Positions 1 to 8,248 of a stretch of 36,453 bases of DNA are shown here, one piece after another; position 1 is the stretch's first letter, and each line of letters begins with the position of its first letter. This stretch comes from Zoogloea sp. (GTDB taxonomy: Bacteria > Pseudomonadota > Gammaproteobacteria > Burkholderiales > Rhodocyclaceae), in assembly GCF_030157465.1 (NCBI RefSeq), contig NZ_JAOAUU010000142.1:1-36453 (forward strand), given 5' to 3'. The notes beneath the pieces are model-generated. The model was not told where the DNA came from, made no database searches, and saw only the letters and a program-made list of their open reading frames with translations. A program made the translations under genes and the position numbers.

Positions 1-10
1 AATAATACAA

Positions 11-104
11 GGTCGGGTTAGCCCGCAGGGCGTAACCCGACACCAACATGAACATTGATGGACACGTCCGATGTCGGGTTACGCTGCGCTAACCCGACCT
101 ACCC
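11..104 (+). repeat. 95-bp inverted-repeat element, copy 1
   Basis: Two arms that are nearly reverse complements (starting GGTCGGGTTAGCCCGCAG and ending GCGCTAACCCGACCTACC) flank a middle of about 30 bases. The same element occurs inverted at 9799-9899 and in direct orientation at 36213-36311. It is intergenic and looks like a REP/MITE-type repeat. It lies downstream of the operon ending at 201 and could fold in the transcript. Confidence 0.85.
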
Positions 105-124
105 AAGCTTTGATCGAAGTCCGT

Positions 125-142
125 GGGCGACTTCAGTCGCCC
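125..142. repeat. 18-bp palindromic repeat GGGCGACT-TC-AGTCGCCC
   Basis: This is a perfect 8-bp inverted repeat with a 2-base centre. It recurs at 11739, 30785, 36168 and 36352, with a half copy near 9903. It is the second dispersed repeat family of the window and often neighbours the 95-bp element. Here it lies 58 bases past the stop of the acyl-CoA dehydrogenase gene and might act as a transcript-end hairpin, although no T-run follows. Confidence 0.8.
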
Positions 143-200
143 CAACAGAAAATCATCCGTAGCCATTCCTTGTCGCAGCCAGCGCCGCCGGGCGATGCGC

Positions 201-1379
201 TTACGCGCCGTGTCGGGCCTTGGGCTCTTTAAGGATGTTGCGTGCCAGGCTCCAGCGGTGCACTTCGGACGGGCCGTCGTAGATGCGGAAGGCGCGCATG
301 TCGGACCAGATGCGGGCCACGATGGTTTCGGCGGTGACGCCCTGGCCACCCAGCACCTGCACGCAGCGGTCCACCACCCGCCATTCGGCCTCGGAGCAGA
401 TCACCTTGGCCATGCTCGATTCGTTCTTGCCCTTGCCGCCCTGGTCCAGCACCCACGCGCAGTGCCAGATGGCCAGGCGGCTGGTGTGCAGGTCCATCTC
501 GTTGTCGGCCAGCATGAAGCCGACGCCCTCGTGTTCGCCAAGGGCTTTGCCAAAGGCCTGGCGGCGGCGCGCGTAGGCGCTGGCCACGTCATGGGCCCGC
601 CGGGCCTGGCCCAGCCAGCGCATGCAGTGGGTCAGCCGCGCGGGCGCGAGGCGCACCTGGGCATAACGAAAGCCCTCCCCTACCTTGCCCAGCACGTCGC
701 TGGCCGGCACGCGCAGGTTGTCGAAGCGCACCACGCCGTGACCGCCGGTGAAGCAGGCATCCAGCGCGTCCATGCTGCGCTCGACGGTGATGCCGGGCGC
801 GTTCATGTCGGACAGGAACATCGTGGCCGTGCCGTCTTCCATTTTGGCCATGATGATGGCGTAGCTGGCCCCGGTGGCGCCGGTGATGAACCACTTGCGG
901 CCGTTGATCACGTAATCGTCACCGTCCTTGACTGCAAGGGTTTGCAGCATCGACGGATCGGCACCGGCGCCCGGGTCGGGTTCGGTCATGCAAAAACAGG
1001 ATCGGATCTTCCCTTCCACCTGGGGCTTGAGCCAGCGATCCTTCTGCGCCTCGGTGGCGACGGCTTCCATCAGGTGGATGTTGCCTTCGTCCGGCGCGGC
1101 GATATTGAGCGCGGTCGGGCCGAGGGTGGAATAGCCGGCTTCCTCGAAAACGATGGCCTTGGCAAAGTGATCCAGCCCAAGGCCGCCCAGCTCCACCGAC
1201 GCATGGGGCGTCAAGAGGCCGGCGGCCTTCGCCTTGGCGACCAGCTCGTTGCGGAGTTCCTCGGTCGGGCCGTGGGACGTGACGCGGGGGTCTTTCTCGA
1301 AGGGGATGATTTCCTCGGCGATGAAGCGCCGGGTCTTGTCCTGCAAGGCCTTGAGTTCGGCCGGGATGTCGAAGTTCAC
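201..1379 (-). CDS. Acyl-CoA dehydrogenase family protein, LvaC/ACAD10-11-like
   Basis: This 392-residue protein has the full acyl-CoA dehydrogenase fold, including FCMTEPDPGAGADPS near residues 128-142 and the C-terminal IYDGPSEVHRW segment. In classical enzymes the catalytic Glu lies in YEG; here Asp368 takes that place (YDG), as in the ACAD10/ACAD11 group. The two upstream genes encode a phosphotransferase and a small protein, which is the LvaA-LvaB-LvaC order of levulinate catabolism. In that pathway the LvaC-type enzyme acts on a 4-phosphoacyl-CoA and leads to a 3-hydroxyacyl-CoA. It is therefore probably a phosphate-eliminating isomerase rather than a simple dehydrogenase; this is inferred. 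The start is GTG at 1379, preceded by AGGAG. It is the last gene of its operon. Confidence 0.85.
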   Translation of the reverse strand: MNFDIPAELKALQDKTRRFIAEEIIPFEKDPRVTSHGPTEELRNELVAKAKAAGLLTPHASVELGGLGLDHFAKAIVFEEAGYSTLGPTALNIAAPDEGNIHLMEAVATEAQKDRWLKPQVEGKIRSCFCMTEPDPGAGADPSMLQTLAVKDGDDYVINGRKWFITGATGASYAIIMAKMEDGTATMFLSDMNAPGITVERSMDALDACFTGGHGVVRFDNLRVPASDVLGKVGEGFRYAQVRLAPARLTHCMRWLGQARRAHDVASAYARRRQAFGKALGEHEGVGFMLADNEMDLHTSRLAIWHCAWVLDQGGKGKNESSMAKVICSEAEWRVVDRCVQVLGGQGVTAETIVARIWSDMRAFRIYDGPSEVHRWSLARNILKEPKARHGA

Positions 1380-1396
1380 GTTCTGTCTCCTGTGGC

Positions 1397-1771
1397 TCAG
1401 TTCAGGCCGGCCTGCTTGAGGTATTTCGGGTTGGACACCCGCAGGCGGGCCGTCACTTCGGCCAGCAGCAGTTGGCCGACGGTGTCGAGGCGGGCATCGA
1501 AGCGGCCGGCCCGCAGGTCATGGGCCAGGTGTCCGGCCAGGGCGTCCATGCCTTCGTCCGGTGCGGCGCTGCCGTAAAGCTCGTGCAGCAGCGCGGCCTC
1601 GGCCTTGTGCTGGCTGTCGTCGGCCTGGATTTCGCGCATGGAAATGGCCAGCGCATTGGCGGCCATCAGCGCGGTGTAATGGTGTTCCTTGGGCAAATGG
1701 GGCAGCAGCTCGTTGAGCAGGCCCTCACGGGCGATCTTCAAGAGTTCGGCGGCGGTGGGCAGGCTACGCAT
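1397..1771 (-). CDS. Small LvaB-like protein (probably DUF6285)
   Basis: This 124-residue, mostly helical protein is rich in Ala, Leu and Glu, with no signal peptide or membrane segment. It lies between the phosphotransferase and the acyl-CoA dehydrogenase genes, exactly where LvaB lies in the levulinate operon. There LvaB is a small partner needed by the kinase LvaA. I recognise it mainly by size and context. ATG at 1771 is preferred over GTG at 1780, because GGAG stands 10 bases before the ATG but only one base before the GTG. The gene overlaps the end of the kinase gene by 8 bases, suggesting translational coupling. Confidence 0.75.
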   Translation of the reverse strand: MRSLPTAAELLKIAREGLLNELLPHLPKEHHYTALMAANALAISMREIQADDSQHKAEAALLHELYGSAAPDEGMDALAGHLAHDLRAGRFDARLDTVGQLLLAEVTARLRVSNPKYLKQAGLN

Positions 1772-2825
1772 GGCGGGCACGCTCCTTTTCGATGGTCTGG
1801 ATTTCCTGGATCAAGTCCAGTTCGATTTCCGGCAGCATGCGGCCGGTTAGGGCCAGTTCCAGCGAAGGCTGCTCACCGGACACATGGCGTTCGGCCTGCA
1901 TCAGGGCGATCACCGCCCAGCGCATGATGCCCATCACTTCCCAGTAGGGCAGCAGCGACAGATCCACGGGCTTGCCCGCAATGGACGCGTAGCCGCGGGC
2001 CAGGGCCGCCGTGCCGCCAACGCCGCCGACTTCATGTTCCCAGGCGCCGAAGCGCCAGCAGCGGGCGCACAGCCAGCCCAGGTCTTCCATCGGGTCGCTC
2101 CAGCCGGCGAACTCCCAGTCGAGCACGGCCGACAGATGCTTGTCCTCGACCATGTAATTGCCGGTACGAAAATCGCCGTGGGTCAGCGTTGTTTCGGTGC
2201 TGGCCGGGGCGTTGAGTTCCAGCCAGCGCAAGGCCCATTCGAGCGTCGGCTGGGGGCGGCCGATGGCGTCGATCAGGCGCCGATATTCGGCCACCCGGGA
2301 TTGGGCCGGCGTGCCGTCGGGCATTGGCAGAAAATCGAGCGACGCGACCGGCGGCCGCACCGTGTGCAGCTTGGCCAGCTCGCCACCCAGCTCGAAAAGC
2401 AGGGCATCCCGCTCGTCGGTGGTGAGATCGCCCCGCACCAGCGGCCGGGCCGCGGCCGAACCGCCGGCTTTGCGCATGAGATAGAAATCCTTGCCCAGCT
2501 CGCCGGCATCCTGGTGCAGCCAGAGGGGCTCGGGCACCTTCACGCCGGCGGCAAAAGCCACCTTCAGCACCGCGAACTCCTCGGCGCGGCCCAGGCTCAC
2601 CGCCAGGCTGGACGGCGAATCGGTGCGCAGCACCAGTTCGTGGCGCCCGGCCCACGGCCCGCCGGTGATCGTCAGATCGAGGGCCAGGTTTTCCTGGATC
2701 GCCCCGCCACCAAGGCGTTTGCAGCTATGAATCTCGACTCCATCCGCGCCGGTTTCCTTTTTCAGGAAGGCGGCGGCGAAGGCGGCGATGTCCGGCGTGC
2801 CGGTTGTTTCCTTGTTCGCGTCCAT
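1764..2825 (-). CDS. APH-family phosphotransferase, LvaA/ACAD10-11 kinase-domain-like
   Basis: This 353-residue protein has the aminoglycoside-phosphotransferase/choline-kinase fold. The catalytic loop HGDFRTGN is at residues 216-223 (His216, Asp218, Asn223) and the metal-binding DWEF begins at Asp236. Next to a small protein and an acyl-CoA dehydrogenase it is best read as an LvaA-like kinase that phosphorylates the 4-hydroxyl of a 4-hydroxyacyl-CoA, the role of the N-terminal kinase domain of ACAD10/11. Drug resistance is unlikely from context. GGAGAGGAG precedes the ATG. It begins 44 bases after the pntB stop with no terminator visible between, so it is probably co-transcribed with the transhydrogenase genes. 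Confidence 0.87.
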   Translation of the reverse strand: MDANKETTGTPDIAAFAAAFLKKETGADGVEIHSCKRLGGGAIQENLALDLTITGGPWAGRHELVLRTDSPSSLAVSLGRAEEFAVLKVAFAAGVKVPEPLWLHQDAGELGKDFYLMRKAGGSAAARPLVRGDLTTDERDALLFELGGELAKLHTVRPPVASLDFLPMPDGTPAQSRVAEYRRLIDAIGRPQPTLEWALRWLELNAPASTETTLTHGDFRTGNYMVEDKHLSAVLDWEFAGWSDPMEDLGWLCARCWRFGAWEHEVGGVGGTAALARGYASIAGKPVDLSLLPYWEVMGIMRWAVIALMQAERHVSGEQPSLELALTGRMLPEIELDLIQEIQTIEKERARHA

Positions 2826-2869
2826 TGAAACTCCTCTCCTTTATGGGGTGTTTTTTTCGTGTTGCTGCG

Positions 2870-4264
2870 TTAAACCGACATGGCCTTCACGTGCTGGATG
2901 ACTTCACCAATCGCCTGCTGGGCCGAGCCGTACAGCAAGCGGGTGTTGTCCTTGTAGAACAGCGCGTTCTCGATGCCCGAGTAACCCGTGCCCTTGCCGC
3001 GCTTTACAACGATGACGTTCTGCGCCAGATCGGCGTTGAGAATCGGCATGCCGAAGATCGGGCTGGATTTGTCGGTGCGGGCCGACGGGTTCACCACGTC
3101 GTTGGCGCCGATCACCAGGGCCACGTCGGCCTGGGCGAAATCACCGTTGATCTCTTCCAGGTCGAAGATCTTCTCGTAGGGCACACCGGCCTCGGCCAGC
3201 AGCACGTTCATGTGGCCGGGCATACGCCCCGCCACCGGGTGGATCGCGAACACCACCTCGACGCCCGCCTCTTCCAGCATTTCGGTCATTTCCCAGACCT
3301 TGTGCTGGGCACCGGCCACCGCCATGCCGTAGCCCGGAATGATGATGACCTTGCTGGCGTAGCGCATCATTGCCGCCGCATCCATCGCGCCGATTTCCTT
3401 CTGCTCGCCTTCCACCGCCTCACCGCCACCGGCAGCTGCCATCGGAACGAAGAGAATGTTGCTGATCGGACGGTTCATGGCCTTGGCCATCAACTGGGTG
3501 AGCAGCGTGCCCGCTGCGCCGACGACGATACCGGCGATGATCAGTGCCGGAATGCCCATCACGAAGCCCTCGAAACCCACAGCAAGGCCGGTAAAGGCGT
3601 TGAACAGGGAAATCACCACCGGCATGTCGGCGCCGCCGATGGGCAGCGTGATGACCATGCCGAGGATCAGCGCGAGCACGAAGAAGGCGCCAACCAGCAT
3701 CGGATCGATCTGCGGAGCGATCACGATGGCCGCGCCAAGCCCGACCGTAGCGAGCGCCAGCACGATGTTCACCGCATTCTGGGCAGGCAGCCGGAAGGCC
3801 GACTTCATCACCCCCTGCAACTTGGCCCAGGCCACGACCGAGCCGGAAAACGACACTGCGCCGATCAGCGCACCCAGCGTCGCCAGCAGCGTGATCACGA
3901 CACCATGCATCTCGCCGCGGGCAAATTCCACCGCCGCAATGGCCGCCGCCGCGCCGCCGCCCATGCCGTTGTAGATGGCGACCATCTGCGGCATGTCGGT
4001 CATCGCCACCTTCTTGCCAGACACCCAGGCCACCACGGTACCGATGGCAATGGCCAGCACCATCAGGCCGAAGTTCTGCATGCCGGGCCAGGCAAAGGTG
4101 ACCACCGTGGCGGCGATCATCGCGTAGCCTGCCCACACCACCCCGCGGCGGGCGGTAACGGGTGAGCTCATGGCCTTGAGGCCGAGAATGAAGACCACCG
4201 CCACCGCAAAATAGGCCGCGTGGATGAAGCCGAGAACCGGAAACTGCGAGAAATGTGCGCTCAC
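2870..4264 (-). CDS. pntB: NAD(P) transhydrogenase subunit beta
   Basis: The 464 residues start with a membrane domain of about eight or nine hydrophobic helices (roughly residues 1-260), followed by the soluble NADP(H)-binding domain III. The nucleotide-binding motif PGYGMAV starts at Pro310, and later segments include GANDVVN and KRGKGTGYSG. With PntAA and PntAB it forms the inner-membrane proton-translocating transhydrogenase, which couples proton entry to hydride transfer from NADH to NADP+. The length is normal for the family. Its ATG overlaps the pntAB stop by 4 bases. NADPH supply for the reductases of the neighbouring pathway is a plausible role. Confidence 0.96.
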   Translation of the reverse strand: MSAHFSQFPVLGFIHAAYFAVAVVFILGLKAMSSPVTARRGVVWAGYAMIAATVVTFAWPGMQNFGLMVLAIAIGTVVAWVSGKKVAMTDMPQMVAIYNGMGGGAAAAIAAVEFARGEMHGVVITLLATLGALIGAVSFSGSVVAWAKLQGVMKSAFRLPAQNAVNIVLALATVGLGAAIVIAPQIDPMLVGAFFVLALILGMVITLPIGGADMPVVISLFNAFTGLAVGFEGFVMGIPALIIAGIVVGAAGTLLTQLMAKAMNRPISNILFVPMAAAGGGEAVEGEQKEIGAMDAAAMMRYASKVIIIPGYGMAVAGAQHKVWEMTEMLEEAGVEVVFAIHPVAGRMPGHMNVLLAEAGVPYEKIFDLEEINGDFAQADVALVIGANDVVNPSARTDKSSPIFGMPILNADLAQNVIVVKRGKGTGYSGIENALFYKDNTRLLYGSAQQAIGEVIQHVKAMSV

Positions 4265-4557
4265 TTGGTGGCCCCCTTCTTGCCCTTGAACATGGCCAGC
4301 ATGCGTTCGGTCACCACGTAGCCGCCGGCCGCGTTGGCGGCGCCGAGCAGCACCGCGGCAAAGCCGATGGCGAGCTGCAAGGGTTCGGCCGGATCGGCGT
4401 TGCCGAGGGCCACCATGCCGCCCACCAGCACCACGCCGTGCACAAAGTTGGAGCCGGACATCAGCGGGGTGTGCAGGATCACCGGCACGCGGGAAATCAC
4501 TTCATAGCCGGTAAAACCGGCCAGCATGAAGATGTAGAGGTAAGCCAAACCTTCCAT
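4261..4557 (-). CDS. pntAB: NAD(P) transhydrogenase subunit alpha, membrane part (PntAB)
   Basis: This 98-residue protein has three to four hydrophobic helices. Residues such as GFTGYEVISRVP and LHTPLMSGSNFVHG are typical of the membrane domain that in E. coli is fused to the end of PntA. A longer reading frame starts at 4644, but ATG at 4557 is right: the family begins with a sequence like MEGLAYLYIFML, and a GGAG ribosome-binding site precedes it. The extra upstream frame would overlap pntAA. It is co-transcribed with pntAA (16-base gap) and pntB (4-base overlap). Confidence 0.94.
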   Translation of the reverse strand: MEGLAYLYIFMLAGFTGYEVISRVPVILHTPLMSGSNFVHGVVLVGGMVALGNADPAEPLQLAIGFAAVLLGAANAAGGYVVTERMLAMFKGKKGATK

Positions 4558-4573
4558 GGTCGTTTCTCCAGGT

Positions 4574-5698
4574 TTAAAGGCCGAGGGCCTGGCGGACGCC
4601 GGCGTGTCGTACCGCGCCGTCGTGGGTAAGGCAGGCGCCGGCAATCACTTCGTCTTCCCAGTCGAGGGACAGCGCGCCGCTCTTGATGAACGGGGTGGCA
4701 AAGTTAAGGAAGTTCTTGGCCAGCATTTCGGAGGCGTGGGCCGGCATGCGGCTGGCGATGTGGGTGGGGCCCAAAAGCAGCACGTCGTTCACCCAGGTTT
4801 TTTCGCCGGCCACCGTGCCTTCCACGTTGCCGCCGGTCTCAGCGGCCATGTCGACCACCACCGAGCCAGGCTTCATGCGCGCCACCATGTCGGCGGTGAT
4901 GATCACCGGCGCCCTGCGGCCCGGGATCGCCGCGGTGGTGATCAGCGCGTCGCACTGGGCAACCGCCCGGCCGAGGCGCTCGGCCTGTCTGGCCTTTTCC
5001 TCGTCGGTCAGCTCCCGGGCGTAGCCGCCGGTGCCGGCCGCCGACACGCCGGTATCCACAAACTTGGCGCCAAGGGATTCGATCTGCTCGCGGGTTTCCG
5101 GGCGCACGTCATAGGCTTCGACCATCGCGCCGATGCGCTTGGCGGTGGCAATGGCCTGCAGGCCGGCCACGCCGGCGCCGATCACCAGCACCTTGGCCGG
5201 GCGGATGGTGCCGGCCGCGTAGGTGAGCATCGGAAAGAAGCGCGGCGAATGGTCGGCGGCGATCAGCGCACATTCGTAGCCGGCCACCGCGGCCTGGCTG
5301 GACAGCACGTCCATGCTCTGGGCGCGGGAGATGCGGGGCAGCAGCTCCAGGGCGAAGGCGGTGATCTTGCGTCCGGCCAGATGGCGGGCGCGTTCGGCGC
5401 TGCCCCAGGGCTGCAGCATGCCAAGCAGCACGGCGCCCGGCTTCATCGCATCCACCAGTTCGGCAGACGGAGGCTGTACGCACAGCACGATGTCGGCGCG
5501 GGCAAAAATCTGCTCGACCTGGTCGACGAATTCCACGTCGGAAAAGTCTTCGTCGCGGTAATGGGCCTGGCGGCCGGCGCCCTTCTGCATGAGCACCTTG
5601 GCGCCAAAGGCCAGGTATTTTTTGACCACGTCCGGCACAACAGGCAAGCGCCGTTCGCCGGACAGGGTTTCTGCTGCAATTCCGATGGTCAGGGACAT
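4574..5698 (-). CDS. pntAA: NAD(P) transhydrogenase subunit alpha, NAD-binding part (PntAA)
   Basis: This 374-residue soluble domain I of proton-translocating transhydrogenase is related to alanine dehydrogenase. The N-terminus has the family ETLSGERRLPVVPDVV block, and the Rossmann motif GAGVAG lies at residues 174-179. It binds NAD(H) and passes hydride to NADP+ on PntB. The split PntAA/PntAB form is common in proteobacteria. It is the first gene of the operon. The leader carries one strong copy of the shared palindrome at 5871-5890, about 170 bases before the ATG, so transcription is probably controlled with the catabolic genes. Confidence 0.95.
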   Translation of the reverse strand: MSLTIGIAAETLSGERRLPVVPDVVKKYLAFGAKVLMQKGAGRQAHYRDEDFSDVEFVDQVEQIFARADIVLCVQPPSAELVDAMKPGAVLLGMLQPWGSAERARHLAGRKITAFALELLPRISRAQSMDVLSSQAAVAGYECALIAADHSPRFFPMLTYAAGTIRPAKVLVIGAGVAGLQAIATAKRIGAMVEAYDVRPETREQIESLGAKFVDTGVSAAGTGGYARELTDEEKARQAERLGRAVAQCDALITTAAIPGRRAPVIITADMVARMKPGSVVVDMAAETGGNVEGTVAGEKTWVNDVLLLGPTHIASRMPAHASEMLAKNFLNFATPFIKSGALSLDWEDEVIAGACLTHDGAVRHAGVRQALGL

Positions 5699-5870
5699 CT
5701 GCCGCTCTCTTGTTGTGGTGATCCTCCCGCTGGAGCCGGTGCGTCTCCCGTGGCCGGGGAGAAAGATCCGGGTGGCTGCGGTGGGCGACCACCCGGATGA
5801 AGCTGCAGATAAGCGCTAGGGAGAGAAATACGCTTAAAGCAGGGAGACACACCTTGCGACACACAACAAA

Positions 5871-5890
5871 AACAAACCGTCGTGTTCGTT
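5871..5890. promoter_or_regulatory. Putative operator, copy 1
   Basis: AACAAACCGTCGTGTTCGTT fits AACnAACnnnnnnGTTnGTT perfectly. Its length and symmetry are typical of a TetR-family dimer site. It is 172 bases upstream of pntAA. The 22491 copy matches it at 15 of 20 positions. Confidence 0.65.
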
Positions 5891-6002
5891 TTTAATAGTA
5901 AGCATAAAAATCCGGCCTGCCAAGCTCTTTCGATCAATTTGTTGTGTGCTTTGCCAAAACGCTGCCCGGCTTGCGCCAGCACGTGAACGCCCGCTCATTA
6001 AA

Positions 6003-6022
6003 AACCATCAAACTTGTTTTTT
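6003..6022. promoter_or_regulatory. Putative operator, copy 2 (weaker)
   Basis: AACCATCAAACTTGTTTTTT fits the same consensus with two mismatches in the twelve fixed positions and matches the copy at 22491 at 16 of 20 positions. It lies 73 bases upstream of the thiolase ATG. The T-rich right half makes chance similarity more likely than for the other copies. Confidence 0.45.
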
Positions 6023-6095
6023 TGATAAGATCTGATCACACCCGGCCCTGCTGCCGGAATGCAGCACATCACCCACCCAAGGAACGGACTCCATC

Positions 6096-7280
6096 ATGAC
6101 GCAGCGTGAAATCCTCGTAGTCGGCACCGCCCGCACCGCCATTGGCACCTATGGCGGCAGCCTCAAGGACACTCCCCTCAGCCAGCTCGCCACCACCGCA
6201 GTCAGCGCCGCGCTGGCCCGCTCCGGTGTCGACGCCGCGGAAGTCGGCCATGTGGTGATGGGCAACGTGATCCCCACCGAACCCCGCGACGCCTACCTGA
6301 GCCGCGTGGCCGCCATCGACTCGGGCATTCCCATCGAAACGCCGGCCTTCAACGTAAACCGCCTGTGTGGTTCCGGGCTCCAGGCCATCGTTTCGGCGGC
6401 CCAGTCGATCCTGCTGGGTGATACCGACATCGCCATCGGCGGCGGCGCCGAGGCCATGAGCCGCGGCCCCTACATCCTGCCGACCCTGCGCTGGGGCGCG
6501 CGCATGGGTGACACGCCGGCTCTCGATTACATGAACGGAATCCTCCACGACCCGTGGCAGAAGTTCCACATGGGCGTCACCGCCGAAAACGTCGCCGCCC
6601 GCTACGGCATCACCCGCGAAATGCAGGACGCCCTCGCCCTGGAAAGCCAGCAGCGCGCCGTTCGCGCCATTGCCGAAGGCCGTTTCCGGGACCAGATCAC
6701 CCCGGTTGAAATCAAGACCCGCAAGGGCATGGTGGCCTTTGACACCGACGAGCACGTGCGCGGCGACGTGAGCCTCGAAGCCCTGAGCAACATGAAAGCC
6801 ATCTTCCAGAAAGGCGGCACCGTAACGCCGGGCAACGCCTCCGGCCTCAACGATGGCGCGGCCGCCGTGGTGCTGATGGAAGCCAGGCGCGCGGCAACGT
6901 TGGGCGTCAAGCCGCTGGCCCGCCTGGTGGGCTATGCCCACGCCGGCGTCGAACCGGCCTACATGGGCATCGGCCCGGTTCCGGCCACACGCCTCGTGCT
7001 GCAGCGCACCGGGCTGCGCATCGAGGATCTGGACGTCATCGAGGCCAACGAGGCCTTTGCCGCCCAGGCCTGCGCAGTCACCCGCGAACTCGGCCTCGAT
7101 CCGGCCAAGGTGAACCCCAACGGCTCGGGGATTTCCCTCGGCCATCCGGTCGGCGCCACCGGCGCCATCATCACCACCAAGGCCATCGCCGAACTGCACC
7201 GCAGCGGCGGCCGCTACGCGCTGGTGACCATGTGCATCGGCGGCGGCCAGGGCATCGCCGCAATCTTCGAACGCATTTAA
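6096..7280 (+). CDS. Acetyl-CoA acyltransferase (beta-ketothiolase)
   Basis: This 394-residue degradative/biosynthetic thiolase carries all expected catalytic residues: the nucleophile Cys91 in NRLCGSG, His350 in GHPVGATG and Cys380 in CIGGGQG. It cleaves a 3-ketoacyl-CoA with CoA to acetyl-CoA and a shortened acyl-CoA, or runs in reverse. BktB/PhaA-like enzymes have this length. The 3-hydroxyacyl-CoA dehydrogenase gene follows 27 bases later, so the pair performs the last two steps of beta-oxidation. AAGGA precedes the ATG. Substrate chain length cannot be told from sequence. Confidence 0.93.
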   Translation: MTQREILVVGTARTAIGTYGGSLKDTPLSQLATTAVSAALARSGVDAAEVGHVVMGNVIPTEPRDAYLSRVAAIDSGIPIETPAFNVNRLCGSGLQAIVSAAQSILLGDTDIAIGGGAEAMSRGPYILPTLRWGARMGDTPALDYMNGILHDPWQKFHMGVTAENVAARYGITREMQDALALESQQRAVRAIAEGRFRDQITPVEIKTRKGMVAFDTDEHVRGDVSLEALSNMKAIFQKGGTVTPGNASGLNDGAAAVVLMEARRAATLGVKPLARLVGYAHAGVEPAYMGIGPVPATRLVLQRTGLRIEDLDVIEANEAFAAQACAVTRELGLDPAKVNPNGSGISLGHPVGATGAIITTKAIAELHRSGGRYALVTMCIGGGQGIAAIFERI

Positions 7281-7307
7281 CAACACCCCCGAACAAGGAG
7301 ACGAAGC

Positions 7308-8156
7308 ATGGCAATCAAGACAATCGGAGTGATCGGTGCCGGCACCATGGGCAACGGCATCGCGCAGGTGTGCGCAGTGGCGGGCCTGGACGTGGTGATG
7401 GTGGATATATCGGCCGACGCCGTTCAGCGCGGGCTGGGCGTGGTGGCGGGCAGCCTCGACCGGCTGCTCAAGAAGGAAAAGATCACCCAGGCCGACCGGG
7501 ATGCCGCCGTCGCCCGGATTCGGGGCTCCACGGCCTACGCGGATCTGGCCGGCGCCGATCTCGTGATCGAGGCGGCCACCGAGAACGAAGGCCTCAAGCT
7601 GCGCATCCTCAAGGAGATCGACGCGATCGTTTCACCGGCCGCCGTCATCGCCAGCAACACCTCGTCCCTGTCCATCACCAAGCTTGCCGCCGCGGTGTCG
7701 CATCCGGATCGGTTCGTCGGCATGCACTTCTTCAATCCGGTGCCGCTGATGGCCCTGGTCGAACTGATTCGCGGCCTGCAAACCTCCGACGCCACCCTGG
7801 CCGCGGCCCAGGGTTTTGCCGCCACCATCGGCAAAACCGCCATCGTGGCCAGAAACAGCCCGGGCTTCGCGGTGAACCGCATCCTGTGCCCGATGATCAA
7901 CGAGGCCATCTTTGCGCTGCAGGAAGGCCTTGCCAGCGCCGCCGACATCGACGAAGGCATGAAGCTCGGCTGCAACCACCCCATCGGCCCCCTGGCCCTG
8001 ACCGACCTGATCGGCCTTGACACCATGCTGGCAGTGATGGAAATGTTCTACGCCGGCTTCAACGACCCCAAGTACCGGCCTGCGCCGCTGCTCAAGGAAA
8101 TGGTGGATGCCGGCTACCTCGGTCGCAAGAGCGGCCAGGGTTTCTACAGCTACTGA
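7308..8156 (+). CDS. 3-hydroxyacyl-CoA (3-hydroxybutyryl-CoA) dehydrogenase
   Basis: This 282-residue soluble enzyme oxidises (S)-3-hydroxyacyl-CoA to 3-ketoacyl-CoA with NAD(P)+. The Rossmann motif VIGAGTMGNGIA occupies residues 7-18. The family segments IASNTSSLSIT and MHFFNPVPLMALVE (with the catalytic His) follow, and the C-terminal domain ends with GYLGRKSGQGFYSY. The length is typical of the single-function PaaH/Hbd type. A strong AAGGAG precedes the ATG. It works with the preceding thiolase and also offers a route for the 3-hydroxyacyl-CoA expected from the LvaC-like pathway. Confidence 0.94.
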   Translation: MAIKTIGVIGAGTMGNGIAQVCAVAGLDVVMVDISADAVQRGLGVVAGSLDRLLKKEKITQADRDAAVARIRGSTAYADLAGADLVIEAATENEGLKLRILKEIDAIVSPAAVIASNTSSLSITKLAAAVSHPDRFVGMHFFNPVPLMALVELIRGLQTSDATLAAAQGFAATIGKTAIVARNSPGFAVNRILCPMINEAIFALQEGLASAADIDEGMKLGCNHPIGPLALTDLIGLDTMLAVMEMFYAGFNDPKYRPAPLLKEMVDAGYLGRKSGQGFYSY

Positions 8157-8248
8157 CCCGCCCCCGCGTCCCGCCGTTGCCCGGTGAGCCGGGCGCGGCA
8201 GACCTCCGGGGCAGCCCCCTGCCCCGGCCAACCGGAGCCCTCCACCCT

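Larger units (their letters stand above)
5699..6095. promoter_or_regulatory. Divergent promoter region between pntAA and the thiolase gene
   Basis: This 397-base noncoding region is much richer in AT than its flanks between about 5860 and 6030. It must hold promoters for both the leftward pnt/lva-like operon and the rightward thiolase operon. Two copies of the palindrome AACnAACnnnnnnGTTnGTT lie here, at 5871-5890 and (weaker) 6003-6022. I could not pick the -10 and -35 boxes with certainty. No small gene was recognised. Confidence 0.7.

Noticed and set aside
1764-2825. Aminoglycoside resistance gene
   Set aside because: The fold is shared, but the neighbours (LvaB-like and LvaC-like genes) point to an acyl-CoA kinase.
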